From the NCBI GenBank assembly GCA_963971305.1, contig OZ020303.1, positions 36,816,106 to 36,880,105 of the forward strand: a DNA stretch of 64,000 nt, given 5' to 3'. The notes below the pieces were generated by a model. That model did not search any database. It was given only the letters and a program-made list of their open reading frames with translations, and was not told the DNA's origin. Within the stretch, counting starts at the first letter, position 1. Each line of letters begins with the position of its first letter. The translations under genes were made by a program, and so were the position numbers. This document shows, one piece after another, positions 44,986-56,263 of the stretch. The stretch is from Arcuatula senhousia. Its lineage: Eukaryota > Mollusca > Bivalvia > Mytilida > Mytilidae.

Positions 44986-45419
44986 TTACCAATGTGTTTA
45001 CACAACTGATTAACGATACCAAAATGATAAAGATTTGGCATTATTTTTTGTGCCCATTGAAAAAAATCTTCTACAATATGTCTTTCCATGTATGTAGAAA
45101 TGTAAAATATAATTGTTTTAATATCAAAGAAAACATATAGTTATTTATTATATATTTAGCTTTGATACCTTAAAATTTGTCCGTGTGAAACAGCCATATC
45201 TTGACAAATAAGGGACGTTTTTGTCAAATCAAGCCCTCGCATACACAAAAGTGGGCAAATATGGCCATATCAAGACGTCGCGTGCACAAAAGTGGGCTAA
45301 TATGCCATATCAAGATCTAGAACCTCATTTTGACGTCACAGTATATTTATATCGTCTGCTATTTATTTTTTTTTTGTTTTATGAAAATGTATGATAAAAA
45401 GTTTATGACACAGGTTCTT
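44986..45419. repeat. Repeat shared with the 56.3 kb insertion, and a short tandem
   Basis: 44986-45140 resembles 56320-56490 (TGTGCCCA.T.AAAAAAA.CTTCTACAA). At 45190-45325 a unit with CACAAAAGTGGGC(A/T)AATATG and GCCATATCAAGA is duplicated with about a 55-bp period. No gene was seen. Confidence 0.55.
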
Positions 45420-46530
45420 CCATATCATGTCCCATATCATTCCGAGATTCCAATATTAGGTCGTTTGATATTTACGTTAGTTTAATAAACCACGTCTTGT
45501 TATTTTATGGATCGTTTCCGTATTCCTGTTTTTATGTAACTCTTCCGGATAGTTCCACATGTTTAAGTTGTATTCACCCTCTCTTTCGTTTTGGATTCCA
45601 ACTCGTCAATACATGCCTCAGGATTCTTTCTCGCTCTAATAAAGGGATGGAATCTTCCAAACGTACAGTGTAAGACATTTTGTTTTATTCTCCTTATCTT
45701 ATCTGTGACGTTCGATAAACTTTTTATATTAATTGCAATCTGTGAAAGCTGTTTAATCAAAATTTTCTTTCGTTTTGATTTGTACACTTTCTTGAGAACA
45801 TTGATCCCGACCTTGTATTTTCTTTTACAGAACTTAGCCGAAATTGAACTTAAATGTTTAATTTGAACTGTAATAATATCTTTATAATTGTGTATAAATT
45901 CTAGAGACTGTTTGTTTCGATTTAACTGTACATTTTCATGCTTCTAAAATTTGATTGACTTTGAATTTATATATTCTGACCCATACGTGTTTTTATGCTC
46001 GTTTCATTGATATTTCAGCTATTTACCTCTAACACCTGAAGTCATGGAAATGTACAGTGTGGAAAAATCGAAAGTTTTATTTAGAAAAAAAATCTACTAC
46101 TAAAGAAAAATGTTTGATAGCAAAAAAGCTGCGTACGTGAAAAGTTTCTTTTTTTTAACCAAAATTATTGACTTTAAAAAAAAAGTTTGTCATTATTTGT
46201 GATATTTCATGGCGATAGTTAAAAAATCTGTCAAAGTCAAATTTGGCCGGATTTTGTTTAACAGAAAGCAGGTGAACGTCAGACCTGAAATCGTGATATT
46301 ATATCCCTCGGTATGAACACCCCCCCATGAATCTCTATACCAAATATCAAGTGGTTGTGCTAAGTACATGTAGTTGTTGAGAGAACTGTTACAAAAAATT
46401 CTTCCTCGCCCGCACGCAAATCCGACAGTCACCATTTTATTATCCGGATTTTTCAATCTGAAATTCAAAAATCACCTCTAGTGTCTGTTTTACACTTTTG
46501 ATTCTATCCACTTGTCATTGGTCTGTTCTA
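45420..46530 (-). mobile_element. Repeat R4, copy 1, with remnant of an unidentified coding region
   Basis: On the minus strand it carries KTFDFSTLYISM near 46040-46070 (an RT motif also seen in Naiad). Further on is a basic reading frame (45787-45563) with FGRFHPFIRARKNPEACIDELESKTKERV. The second copy at 60.1 kb has the same block with substitutions, which supports a once-coding sequence. The right part 46190-46530 (GCGATAGTTAAAAAATCTGTC...TATAAAAGGTAAATAAAC) recurs at 48.03, 57.04 and 60.83 kb. The protein family was not recognised. Confidence 0.55.
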
Positions 46531-46548
46531 TATAAAAGGTAAATAAAC

Positions 46549-46975
46549 ATGAATGTCTAGTATATAATCAAACAATGTAACTGTTACTGAGATAGCTATA
46601 AATAGACCATGCATAAACATCACAAGGCTATGGAATTTATCATAATTCTGATGAATCCGTGTATGCATTCAAATGATTAGCTCTGTAATTAAACACCATG
46701 TGACGCTTCATACATTGTGTTAGCAGAATAAGTTGTAATTGTACTTCACAGGGAAAAGTAACACTACCCAACTGAAAGCTCTTCTTTTGAGTTGCCTAGG
46801 ATGTAGTAGTGGTTACAACCTATGTTCTGTTAGCTAGGCTCATACGCCGTAGATCTCCCAAATGTTGTGAGTTCGATCCTCACTGAGGGCACTCAAACAA
46901 TCAAAATATGTTTGTCAGATGATTTTCAGGGTTGAAATTACAGTAACATTGTGTGATTATATACTAGACATTCAT
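46549..46975. mobile_element. Inverted-repeat unit with a tRNA-derived-SINE-like core
   Basis: TGAATGTCTAGTATATAATC (near 46552) is inverted near 46970, with arms of about 33 bp and few mismatches. Between them, 46788-46900 has a B-box-like GAGTTCGATCCTCACTGAG (46870-46890) and a weak A-box-like GTAGTAGTGGTTA (46803), suggesting a tRNA-derived SINE. A 45-bp direct repeat (GATAGCTATAAATAGACC...) occurs at about 46591 and 47041. Confidence 0.5.
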
Positions 46976-47494
46976 ATATATTATCAAAATCCAATAAGTT
47001 TATATGGAATCCAAATGGGCATGAACGTAAACACTTTAGAGATAGCTATAAATAGACCATGCATAAATATCACAAGGCTATGGCTTGAAGACTCATGTCA
47101 CACAGCGAGTTTTAAGGTAAGCAGTCACTACATGTAAGAGGGATGTTTTGGCATGATAAAGCAATTTTGGGCTTGGTGCCGAAAATTCGCGCTACTTTTT
47201 TATAACCCAAAAGAAAGAAAGGTTATTCCAACTACGAAACCTTTCCTGAATCTGCTTCTGCAGCATCTGATTAAAACCGTCAGATTAAAATTGAGTCAGG
47301 TGATTGGAAATACACATTAATTATACAAATCCGAACAAGACTCATACGTGGTTTGCCAAATATAACATTGAATCATGGTGGGTAAATATATCTAAATTAC
47401 AAATAGAAAAAAATATTAAAATATTGAGCTTACCAAAATTATGGAATACACTGTTGAAATTTGGGATGGTGACCTTTTTGGTTGATGATTAGTA

Positions 47495-48000
47495 TACTGA
47501 ATTTCAAGTTTCAAATCTCGAATCTCGAATTTCGAATCTCGAAATTCGAATGTCGAATCTGGAATTTCGAATCTCGTATTTCGAATTTCGAATCTCGAAT
47601 CTCGTATCTCGAATTTCGAATCTCGAATCTCGAATTTCGAATCTCGAATTTCCAATTTCGAATCTCGAATTTCCAATTTCGAATTTCGAATCTCGAATTT
47701 CGATAATTGCATTTTTAAAAGAACTATTTTGATTGTTACAGGATTATAAAACAAGCAATCTAATTGGTTATAAATATATTGAATTTCGAAGTTCGAATTT
47801 CGAATTTTGAATCTATTACGTAATATACATAATTACGTATGTTGAAAGTGGCGAGTTACCAGCTGACCAGAAAAAGCGCCGTGACATTTTAATTATACTA
47901 GGAAAAACCCGCGAATTTCGAATCTCGAATTTCGAATCTCGAATTTCGAATCTCGAATTTCGAATTCCGAATCTCGTATTTCGAATTTCGAATTTCGAAT
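47495..48000. repeat. 7-bp satellite of TTCGAAT/CTCGAAT units in three blocks
   Basis: Blocks at 47495-47705, about 47780-47815 and about 47910-48000 are built of near-alternating TTCGAAT and CTCGAAT heptamers. TTCGAA is palindromic and the period is 7, so both strands carry long heptapeptide-repeat frames (such as RISNLEF and RDSKFEI). They have no start context, and I regard them as artefacts. Unique sequence with a possible old insertion separates the blocks. Confidence 0.85.
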
Positions 48001-48029
48001 GAGCCTTCTGGACTTTCGTAGAAAAGGCT

Positions 48030-48320
48030 ATGCTATCTTCAACTAAAAATATCTGTCAAACTCAAAAATGGCAGGATTTCGATAAACAGGAAGTAGATGA
48101 GCCACAGACACGAAATCTAATCCCACATTATGGGACCCCATCCTGGTGTTGTTTACCAATTGTCAAGTGGATGTGATACATTGTAAGTAGTTGCTGAGAA
48201 AACTGTTACGAAAATTTCCTCAACAACCACACGCCCGCCCACCACCCGACATTCGCCGTTTTATAAACCGGATTTTTTTTTCAATCCATGAAATCCGGCC
48301 AAATATGCGTAAATATAATA
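48030..48320. repeat. Repeat R4, partial copy
   Basis: CTGTCAAACTCAAAAATGGC, ACGAAATCTAATCCCAC, TTGTCAAGTGGATGTGATA and TTTTATAAACCGGATTT follow the order of R4's right part. Confidence 0.65.
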
Positions 48321-48324
48321 TAAA

Positions 48325-48490
48325 AAGGTGTGTCCATATCTAGGTCCGAAAAAATTGTCCTGATAATATGTCGGATTTACTGATTATATACATCTGAGAT
48401 AATTAAAGTTTTAATTTTCTCAGTATACATGTACTAACATTTTCTTTCAAAAAGTTCAATTTGCCCTGATGACTCTTTAGATCTCCTTAG
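48325..48490. repeat. Dispersed repeat, partner of 41.93-42.06 kb
   Basis: GTGTCCATATCTAGGTCC and TTCAATTTGCCCTGATGACTC match the earlier copy in order and orientation. Confidence 0.55.
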
Positions 48491-50221
48491 TGACAACAAA
48501 AAAGAGAAAAGATGAAAACACATGCAGACCATGCTTTAAAATAAATTAAACATTTCCATCAATCTTCATATTTTAATACACGATCTTAGATTTTTTAAAG
48601 TGGATTGATGATTTTTGTCGTACAAAATATTCACAGATGTTTTTTATTGTCTTTTCTTCGTCATAACGCTACATTTAGAAACGGCCAACAACCTAGATCA
48701 AATAATTGTCAATAATGTAAAAAATTGTTTGATAGACCTAGTTTAACGAAAGTAAAAACAAAACGTACAAAATTCAAGTATAATGAATTCACCTAAAAGT
48801 TTATAAAAATAAACCTTATGCATACATGTATATTTAAAGTCGATGACTGTTTTATACCCTTTGGAGGTAATAGAACTATAAAACCAAGCAGTGCTAAAAC
48901 AGAAACCTAAGCATGGGGTAGACGTACAAACTTTTATGTTTGACAATAAAAAAAACTAACGTGTAAAACTATATAGCTTTGATGCATCTGTCGACGTATA
49001 CAGTTACGACCAGACATAACCTGTATGCCAAGTTAACTAGAAAACTAAACTTTTTGACTACATATAGTTAACTAATATTTGCTTATTACATTACATTAGG
49101 CAGACTGCTGGCCGAGGTCTCAAGCTTAGTTAACTGTGATAGCAAACTTGGTCCGCGTTCTGCTGTTCTTGGCTGCTCTGATAGTTTATTTTAGCTTAAA
49201 ACCAACCTAAAGTTAACCTTACTGTATGAGCTACCTACAGTTAACCAAGCAGAAGCCAAGAGCGGCCTAAAGTAAACTTATCTCGGATTGTATTTATCAT
49301 TTGACTTGAATTATAATTAACTATGTATTTATTTATTTATATATATCTTCTTTATTTTTATATATTATTGGAACTATTATTTATTCATTGATTTTTAAAG
49401 TATAATTATTAGTTGGAATCAAATGTTTTCTTTTTAATGTTTATTACATTAGTAATTTACTTAAAAGATTATTAATCTTATTAATTATACATTAACTAGA
49501 AATATATCTTTTTATTTTTTTCTAAGATTAGTTTTAGAAACATTTATTTCATTAGCATTACCCGGTAGGGTGCTTGCAAACTACATTTTATTATTCAATT
49601 TGAATAAAAACATTACAATATTTTAATACTAATAGCACTAAGAACATTTTAAAGCATATCGTTTTGTTGAAAATAATTATTTATTTCAAAATGTAAATTC
49701 ATTTGCAAAGTTTATTTTTAAAACTTTATTTTTTGTTTAAATAATATTAATCTATTTAAAGAAAAACAATTAATATTTGAAAACCGGATTTTGTTTTTTC
49801 ATTTTAGTTTCTCATTTATTTTGGAAAAAATATTTTCATTTTTCTACGTCTGAGATGCGTTTCCTCTGTTAAACGCATGTCAATGGTGCTTTGGAAAAAT
49901 TGTTGCAAACGTCAAACACCATATGAATATAAAATGCATAAAACAAACAACAAAAAGCACAGACCACCACATTCTGTTGTAAATTGAATTACAAAAAAAC
50001 ACGCAAATAAGTTGCTACTACTGATACGCAAAAAGAAATTTTATACATGATATAGACCATGGTTAATTACATTATGTATGTTATGTTTTGGTGATTTGTG
50101 GTTCCGTTTGTTTGGGGTTTTTATAAGGGGGGTATTATTTTCTTTTGTTTGTATGTATAAAACGATCGGTTTTGTATTAATATTAAGATTATAATTTTAT
50201 ATTGTTCCATTAACCTTTACA
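48491..50221. other. AT-rich non-coding stretch with a GTTAAC cluster
   Basis: Five GTTAAC palindromes lie within 214 bases (49032, 49067, 49129, 49212, 49240). The surrounding sequence is otherwise unremarkable and no gene was seen. Confidence 0.45.
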
Positions 50222-50400
50222 GTAAAAAGAGCCAACGACCAGTGCAATAGTCAAGAGAGTTTCCTACACCAAGGGCATTTTTTTTAATTATTGGTCCGTA
50301 GAATCCAAACGATGTCCATCCTAATTGGCATATCAAATCTTTAAAAAAATCAATACATGTATATATGTAGTAATGCTAATAATAAACCATAACATATTAA
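50222..50400. repeat. Dispersed repeat pair member (partner at 43.80-43.97 kb)
   Basis: CAACGACCAGTGCAATAGTC, TAGAATCCAAACGATGTCCAT and ACATGTATATATGTAGTAATG match the partner in order. Confidence 0.7.
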
Positions 50401-51457
50401 CCCTCACAATTCATATTAGTAAAAAAATGGACCCTAATTTTTCACAAGAAGTACTTTTAGTAAACAAAATATAAATATTAATGACTAGAAAGTTGAAAAT
50501 AACAAGAAGCAAAGGTTTACAAAAGAACAAATGAATGTTATAGGTCAAATTTAAAAGAACAACAACATTACAGCTACATCACAATCACAAACGTGAACTT
50601 AAGTTGGAACAAAAGTAAGCTCAAGGGCTCCTTAGAGGAAAGCGGTTACTTATTTCTAAACTACACTCGTCATTCCTCTGTGGATCAAACATGCAAAGGA
50701 TGACAATACTAACTCTCTTCGTCAAGTCAACATCTGTGGTAATCTTAGAGATAGTAATCCCCTATATCCTATTTTCACCTGTTTTTACCCCAAGTTTCTA
50801 AGCGGAAAAAATTATGGTCAAGAAGAAACCCTCACATTTTGTATACATATACACTATTTGACAAGAATTAACTAAGAAAATTCTAAATAGGAACAAACAT
50901 AAAAATTGTCATTTGTAACTCCCTTTTCGGTCCAAATTTACTACAAATCAAGGGAACCATCAAAATAAATCTGATCTTAGATCATCATTGTTATATTTTA
51001 TCATTTAGTTTGCATTTAGAGTGACCTCTAAAATTCAGTCCATCCATCAGTTTATGAGAATTGTGCAATTTCATAGTTGTATGCCGCTAATGTCTAAACG
51101 GAATTCCAATATATAACCATAGCAGGGAAGTTGAACATCTTCAATTGGTCTTTTCACAGTATGTAACACTTTAGAATGATCTAGTGTCTGGGTTTTAAAA
51201 CTCAGTTAACACCAAACAAATCATTGTAAAGCGCTATTCCATATTGATTTGTATAAACTTAAGTCTTAGGTCTAGGGGAAATCAGAAAGATATAAGTAAG
51301 AATTATATAAATGTTAGGAATGACCCTCTGTTTTTTTTTATTAAAGACTCATTGGATATGTTCTGAACAACGCGGTTAAAATGCAAAACATTGTACATTT
51401 TTGGTAATATGCAATAAATTAAAATGACAATAATATTGAATCGTAAGATTTTTAAAG
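50401..51457. other. AT-rich non-coding stretch, nothing recognised
   Basis: No supported feature. A piece near 50590-50700 (GAACTTAAGTTGGAACAAAAG...CTCCTTAGAGG) faintly resembles degraded Naiad 3' UTR. Confidence 0.4.
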
Positions 51458-52080
51458 AAGCAAAGGTACCAATGGGGCATTCGAATGTCAAATGTTCAAA
51501 AGGACAGAGACAAAATCAGTAAACACCAACGAAACAAGACAAAAACAGACATGTAAACCCGGAAACACAAAAAATACTGAAAATTAAAAAAAACCGTCGC
51601 GAACTCTAGTCATAACTAGATTGTATTCCGGTGCCGAGTAAGAAGGTTCTGCTTGCTATAGCACACCCGTCGCATTGCCAAAAGTTAATTCAGTGTGTCA
51701 AATCCAGTAAAAGACGACAAAATAAAACACTCTGACAAACCAACGATGCACTCATCAGAGAGATCGAAATTCCAGATTTGTCAATAACCACATGATGCCT
51801 TAAAATTTCTTGAGTGAAGACAGCAACTGAGGAGCAACTTAGCGCTGTGTGAGCAATTTTTGTTTTAGATGTGACGTTCTGCTAAGGAAATCGATGTTAG
51901 TCCCGCAAAATCTGGAATTATAATGAATCAACTGAGAGACGTTAGCTCCATAAGCTGGATGGGACGGAATATTGCTACGCAAGAAGGGAAAGTTGACAAT
52001 TGGAAAGTTGAAAACATCACGTTTGTCATAGAGCATTATTGAATTTGAAAGTCTTTTTTAAGATGAAAATCTAAATATGA
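51458..52080 (-). pseudogene. Naiad 3' UTR and C-terminal fragment, tandem downstream copy
   Basis: 3' UTR begins (minus) near 51670 and ends at 51458 (ACCAATGGGGCATTCGAATG). Coding scraps lie upstream of it: SHPAYGANVSQLIHYNS (about 51915-51970) and YDKRDVFNFPIVNFPF (about 51970-52036). It stops at 52080 in the LDLHL region, directly against the 3' end of the next copy (52083), so the two lie head to tail. Confidence 0.8.
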
Positions 52081-52082
52081 AA

Positions 52083-55000
52083 GGAGCAAAGAGGCACCAA
52101 TGGGACATTCAAGTGTCAAACGTCCGAAAGGGTAACGACGAAACCGGAAAACACGAAAAAAAACAGCACGAAGAAACTCAAAACACAAAATCAACCGAAC
52201 GGAAATCAACAACGCAAACCAAAGTCATAACATGAGTGAACTCATGTGCTCCGGAAGAGTAAGCGGTTCCTGCCTGCTATAGCATACATGTCGTGTTGCT
52301 AATGTCGAATTTAGTGCGTCAAATCCGGTTGAGAAACAAAACAAATTTCTACGACAAACCAAAATCTGTACTCTTTTGAGAGATAGAAATCCCATATTTG
52401 TCTACGAGTGCACGGTGTCTACCGTAAAATTTCTTGTGTGAAGACAGCAACCGTGGAGCAACATAACCATATGTCAGCAATTTCTGTGTCAAATGTGACG
52501 CTCTGCCAAAGAAATCGATGTAATTTCCGCAAGCTCTGGAGTAACGAATCAACTGTGATACGAAGACTCCATAAGCAGGAGCGAACGGAATATTGCTGCA
52601 CAAAAAGGGAAAGTTGACAATTGGAAAGTTGAAGTCTTCCCGTTTGTCATAGAGCTTTGTTGAAAGTCTTCCTTCCTTGAGAGTCAAATTCGAGATGAAG
52701 ATCTAAATATGAAGCAGACTTCCTAGAATCCGTTGTGTCCTTTATCTCCAGTTCCTGGTGAAATATGAGATTTGAGATGGAGAGAGTCGCCAAATCGGGA
52801 ATTGTTTAGTGTTAGGACATCATCAATATAACGGAGCGTGAGGTTAAAAGAGAGAGCTAGTCTACGATCCTTTTTGTCTAGAAGAGATTGTATGATGTCT
52901 GCTTCATATGAATGTAGGAACAAATCAGCAAGCAAAGGTGCACAATTGGTGCCCATTGGAATACTTGCTGTTTGCTGACAAACACGTCCACCAAACTGAA
53001 CAAATATGTTGTCGATAAGAAAACTGAGCATGTCGCCTATTTGGTCTTCTGTATATTTGTTCTTTTTCTTAGACTCATTGATGACAAAGTAAGTCTTACT
53101 GTAATCGACTACCAAATATTTGTACCTGCGTTTTTTATTCTTTTTGAAAAAGCTGCTTTTAATCTGCTGTGCCATTCGTGATTTGAGTTGTTCATGAGCA
53201 GTAGTGGAGAAATCGAAAGTTTGATGCTGTTGCAAGATAAAATTGATTTCTAGTTAAGAATCTCCAATAGATCTTTCGAATTCTTCAGGATCCACATTTG
53301 ATCGACACCATTTATAGAATAACAACAATCGTAATACTTTTGGAGGCCGGATTTTATTGCCGTTAGTATTGAAGTTAACAGACTGTAACAGGTTCAGTTG
53401 TACATTTTGATGACCTTGCAATGAATCGCTGTTTGTATTGGTTTTTATGTAATTTAGGAATCCAATACAGAGATGGAATGTCATCATTGTCAGCACCAAC
53501 AGAGGGCCCGAATGAGAAAATGTGAGTTTTGTCATTGTCAATAATTTCCTCCTTAGACAGTTTTGTAGCTGTGTATGTGGTGCTATTGCTGGTACAACCA
53601 ACCCCTTATTCAGCTGTCAAGCAGTCAATATAGTGTTTCTTGCATACAAAGATGATGTTTTTGGTACTTTGTGTGCAGGTACAACAACATATTTGTTATG
53701 TAAGAAGGATAGTGTTTTTGCAACATCAGCGTTGTTAAAAATGGATTTTGCTTTAGTGCTCATTGGGCCCTTCAAAGAATTGATTCTTTTCAAAATCAAT
53801 GACCTCACAGCTTTAACCCACTCCGACAAAACATCATTTTCTTTCTCTTGTTCTTTCTTGTCCCATTTTTTGTCATAGTCGTCAACTGAATCCATAATTG
53901 TTTAAAATAATGGTTCCACTTGATTCGTCTAGGCTCACAATATTTTCGTCCTTCAGCCAAAACTTCCCGAAGTAAGTCAATTTCCACGATGTTCAGGTCT
54001 CCAGTGATAACAAGGCAAGAGGGACCATAATTAAATGGGGACTTTTCACAAGAGCAGTCTGGAGGTTTTGCTTTGAGGTCATTGATTTGGTAAACCTGCA
54101 ACACTTTTTTGTAATTGAAAACATTGGGTGCAACAGTGGAAGTATAGGTATAAGAGATGGATACTATTGTCTTTGAAATAAGGGGGAATATGTGCCGTAA
54201 CAGAATTATGATGTAGAATATTTCCTAAATTAATTGCATCCAAACCATTGTTTAACTAGAGGCTCCCAGGAGCCTGAATCGCTCACCTGATCTCTTATGC
54301 CAAAGTTTGAATAAATTTCCCAAACTTTCAAGTATACAAAGTTGCAAAACAATCCTTTCAGTGGTTTCAGAGAAGATTTTTGGAAATCAGTTTAGATTTA
54401 TAGAAAAAACAGTCAAAGGGCAATAACTCCTGTAAGGACCTTTTGATGCTGAACAATAAAATTTGCTTCAGATTTTCTCTATCTCTTATACTTTTCAAGT
54501 TATAAGCCAAAAACAATGGTCTGACCCCTTGTTCTATTCTTAGTAATGGCGGCCATGTTGGTTGATCGACATGTATATAATACACAAACATGGTAGAGGA
54601 TTTTAAAGATCAAGTGTACCAAGTTTCAAAGCAATCCCTTCAGTGGTTTCAGAGAAGAAGATTTTTGAAAAATAGTTAAGATTAATAGGAAAAAAGTTAA
54701 AGGGGAACAACTCTTCAATGGCTGATCTGACAAATTGGACCCTGAAATCATTTTTGTAGATCTCAATGAGCTTAACAATTCTGCAATGCTAACTTTTCCT
54801 CTAGCTCTAACGGTTTTCAAGATATAGTCCAAAAACTGCAAAAATGGTCAATTTTGATGATTAAAGGGCAATAAATCTTATAAGGAGTCGTTTCACAACT
54901 TTGACACAATGGAGAGATTCGTAGAGCTTTTGATGCTGAACAAGGAAGGTTGCTACGGATTTTCTCTATCTCTTAAACTTTTTGAGTTATAAGCCAAAAA

Positions 55001-55835
55001 CAATGGTCTGACCCCCTGTTCTATTTTTAGTAACAGTGGCCATGTTGGTTGGTCAACATGTATATAATTCACAAACTTGGTAGAAAACATCTTAAAGATC
55101 ATGTATACCAAGTACCAATGCAATCCCTTTAGTGGTTTTAGAGAAGAAGATCTTTGCAGAATAGTTCACGGACGGACGACGGACGACGGACGGACGGACG
55201 GACGGACGATGGACGCTTAACGATGACAATAGCTCACCTGACCCTTCGGGTCAGGTGAGCTAAAAAGGGCAAGTGAGAGAAAAGAACGGATGTATTTACT
55301 ATTATCATGTGGAACTCCGACAGGTTTGGATGGGCGGTTGTAACCGATATCAAAAACAATAGCGGTCAATCTGGAAAGGTTGGAATTAGGGTCAATGAGT
55401 GGATTTTGAAGACATTGATTATACAAGGTATAAAGTTTCGAAAGGGGTATAGAATACGATTCAGTGCAAATGTGATGAATCCCTAGTGGCTTTTGTGTAA
55501 CAGTAGCAATTCATTAATTGTAACAATGCAGAGCTTTGGTGCATTGTATTTACGATGACCATGACTACGTTTCCGTCTTTCTGTTATTTAAAAGATATTC
55601 ATCACATTCACATCATTGCACCTAGGGCTAGACAAATTGCCAATACATCCGATGTTATCGTTGCACCAATTAGGTAGTGCGGTTCCCAGTCGTCTAATCG
55701 TTATGGTTAGATTTGGTTGAAATGTTGTTTGACAAAAGGAAAATTGTCGTTGTTGACACCTGACCTGTGGCCACACATACAAGCATTTAGTCTCCCCTTT
55801 GTCTCACCAACATAGATCAATCCACAAGGAGACTT
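52083..55835 (-). pseudogene. Near-complete Naiad retrotransposon (N-terminal GIY-YIG, CxC linker, RT), broken by a HINE insertion
   Basis: The protein would nick target DNA (GIY-YIG) and reverse-transcribe element RNA. Order on the minus strand: GIY-YIG start CGLIYVGETKGRLN (55826-55785); LGTALPNWCNDNIG...NLSSPRC (55690-55600); LIDPNSNLSRLTAIVFDIGYNRPSKPVGVPH (about 55400-55310); the HINE insertion 54256-55261; then NNGLDAINLGN. The linker CSCEKSPFNYGPSC (54060-54020) follows, then SLILKRINSLKGPMSTKAKS, YVVVPAHK (D to H change, about 53680) and RT FDFST (53225-53205). Next are SIPMGTNCAPLLADLF (about 52960-52915), LRYIDDVLTLNNSRFGD (about 52840-52790), C-terminal NFPFLCSNIPFAPAYGVFVSQLIRYSRA, and a 3' UTR to 52083. 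GIY-YIG ahead of RT with a CxC linker is the published Naiad signature; canonical Penelope has it last. Frameshifts near 53.25, 53.6 and 55.7 kb inactivate it. Confidence 0.85.
54256..55261 (-). mobile_element. HINE (Helentron-type) element inserted in the Naiad ORF at a TT site
   Basis: On its own (minus) strand it begins with a perfect 14-bp hairpin AGCTCACCTGACCC-GAA-GGGTCAGGTGAGCT (55261-55231), then a GGACGGACG-rich tract (55145-55210). It ends with TCAGGTGAGCGATTC, hairpin GGCTCC-TG-GGAGCC (54274-54261) and CTAG (54259-54256) before T. Two internal units of about 490 bp share GGTCTGACCCC and AGTGGTTT(C/T)AGAGAAGAAG. The Naiad frame resumes directly on the other side, so there is no obvious target duplication; the insertion lies between T and T, as known for Helentrons. 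Confidence 0.75.
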
Positions 55836-56263
55836 CCTAGAGTCTGTAGTGTCCTTTATTTGAAGTTCCTAGCGATATATAAGATGGAGAAAGTCCCAAA
55901 ATCGAGAATTGTTTAGTGAAAGGACATCATCAATTTAACGGAAAGTGAAATTCTTAGAGAGAGCTAGTTTACGATCTTTTTTTTGGTCTAGAAGTGATTG
56001 GAAGAAGTCTGCTTCATATGAATAAAAAAACAAACCAGAAAGCAAAGGTGCACAATCAGTGCCATTTGGAGTCCCTATTGTTTGCTGAAAAACACGTCCA
56101 CCGAACTGAACAAATATGTTGTCAATGAGAAAGTTGAGCATGTCGATTATAAAGTCTTCTGTAAAATTGTTGTTTTTTTTTCTTAGACTCATTGATGACA
56201 AAGTAAGTTTTATTATAATCCACTACCGTTTTGAAAAGGCAGTTGTTATTTGTCCGGCTAGCC
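55836..56263 (-). pseudogene. Naiad RT palm fragment, 3' part
   Basis: Minus strand: YNKTYFVINESKKK (about 56220-56165), FIDMLNFLIDNIFVQFGGRVFQQTIGTPNGTDCAPLLSGLFFYSYEADF (56160-56000) and a degraded RT end to 55836. The motif GTPNG replaces GIPMG. The junction with the neighbouring GIY-YIG copy at 55835/55836 is abrupt. The upstream part resumes at 56852 beyond an insertion. Confidence 0.8.

Noticed and set aside
47416..47754. Long heptapeptide-repeat reading frames on both strands
   Set aside because: They arise from a 7-bp TTCGAAT satellite that lacks stops on either strand; no start context or other coding sign.
52349..54104. Selenocysteine-encoding Naiad (in-frame TGA)
   Set aside because: The breaks seen are frameshifts and non-TGA stops; no TGA at a conserved Cys-like position was found by eye.
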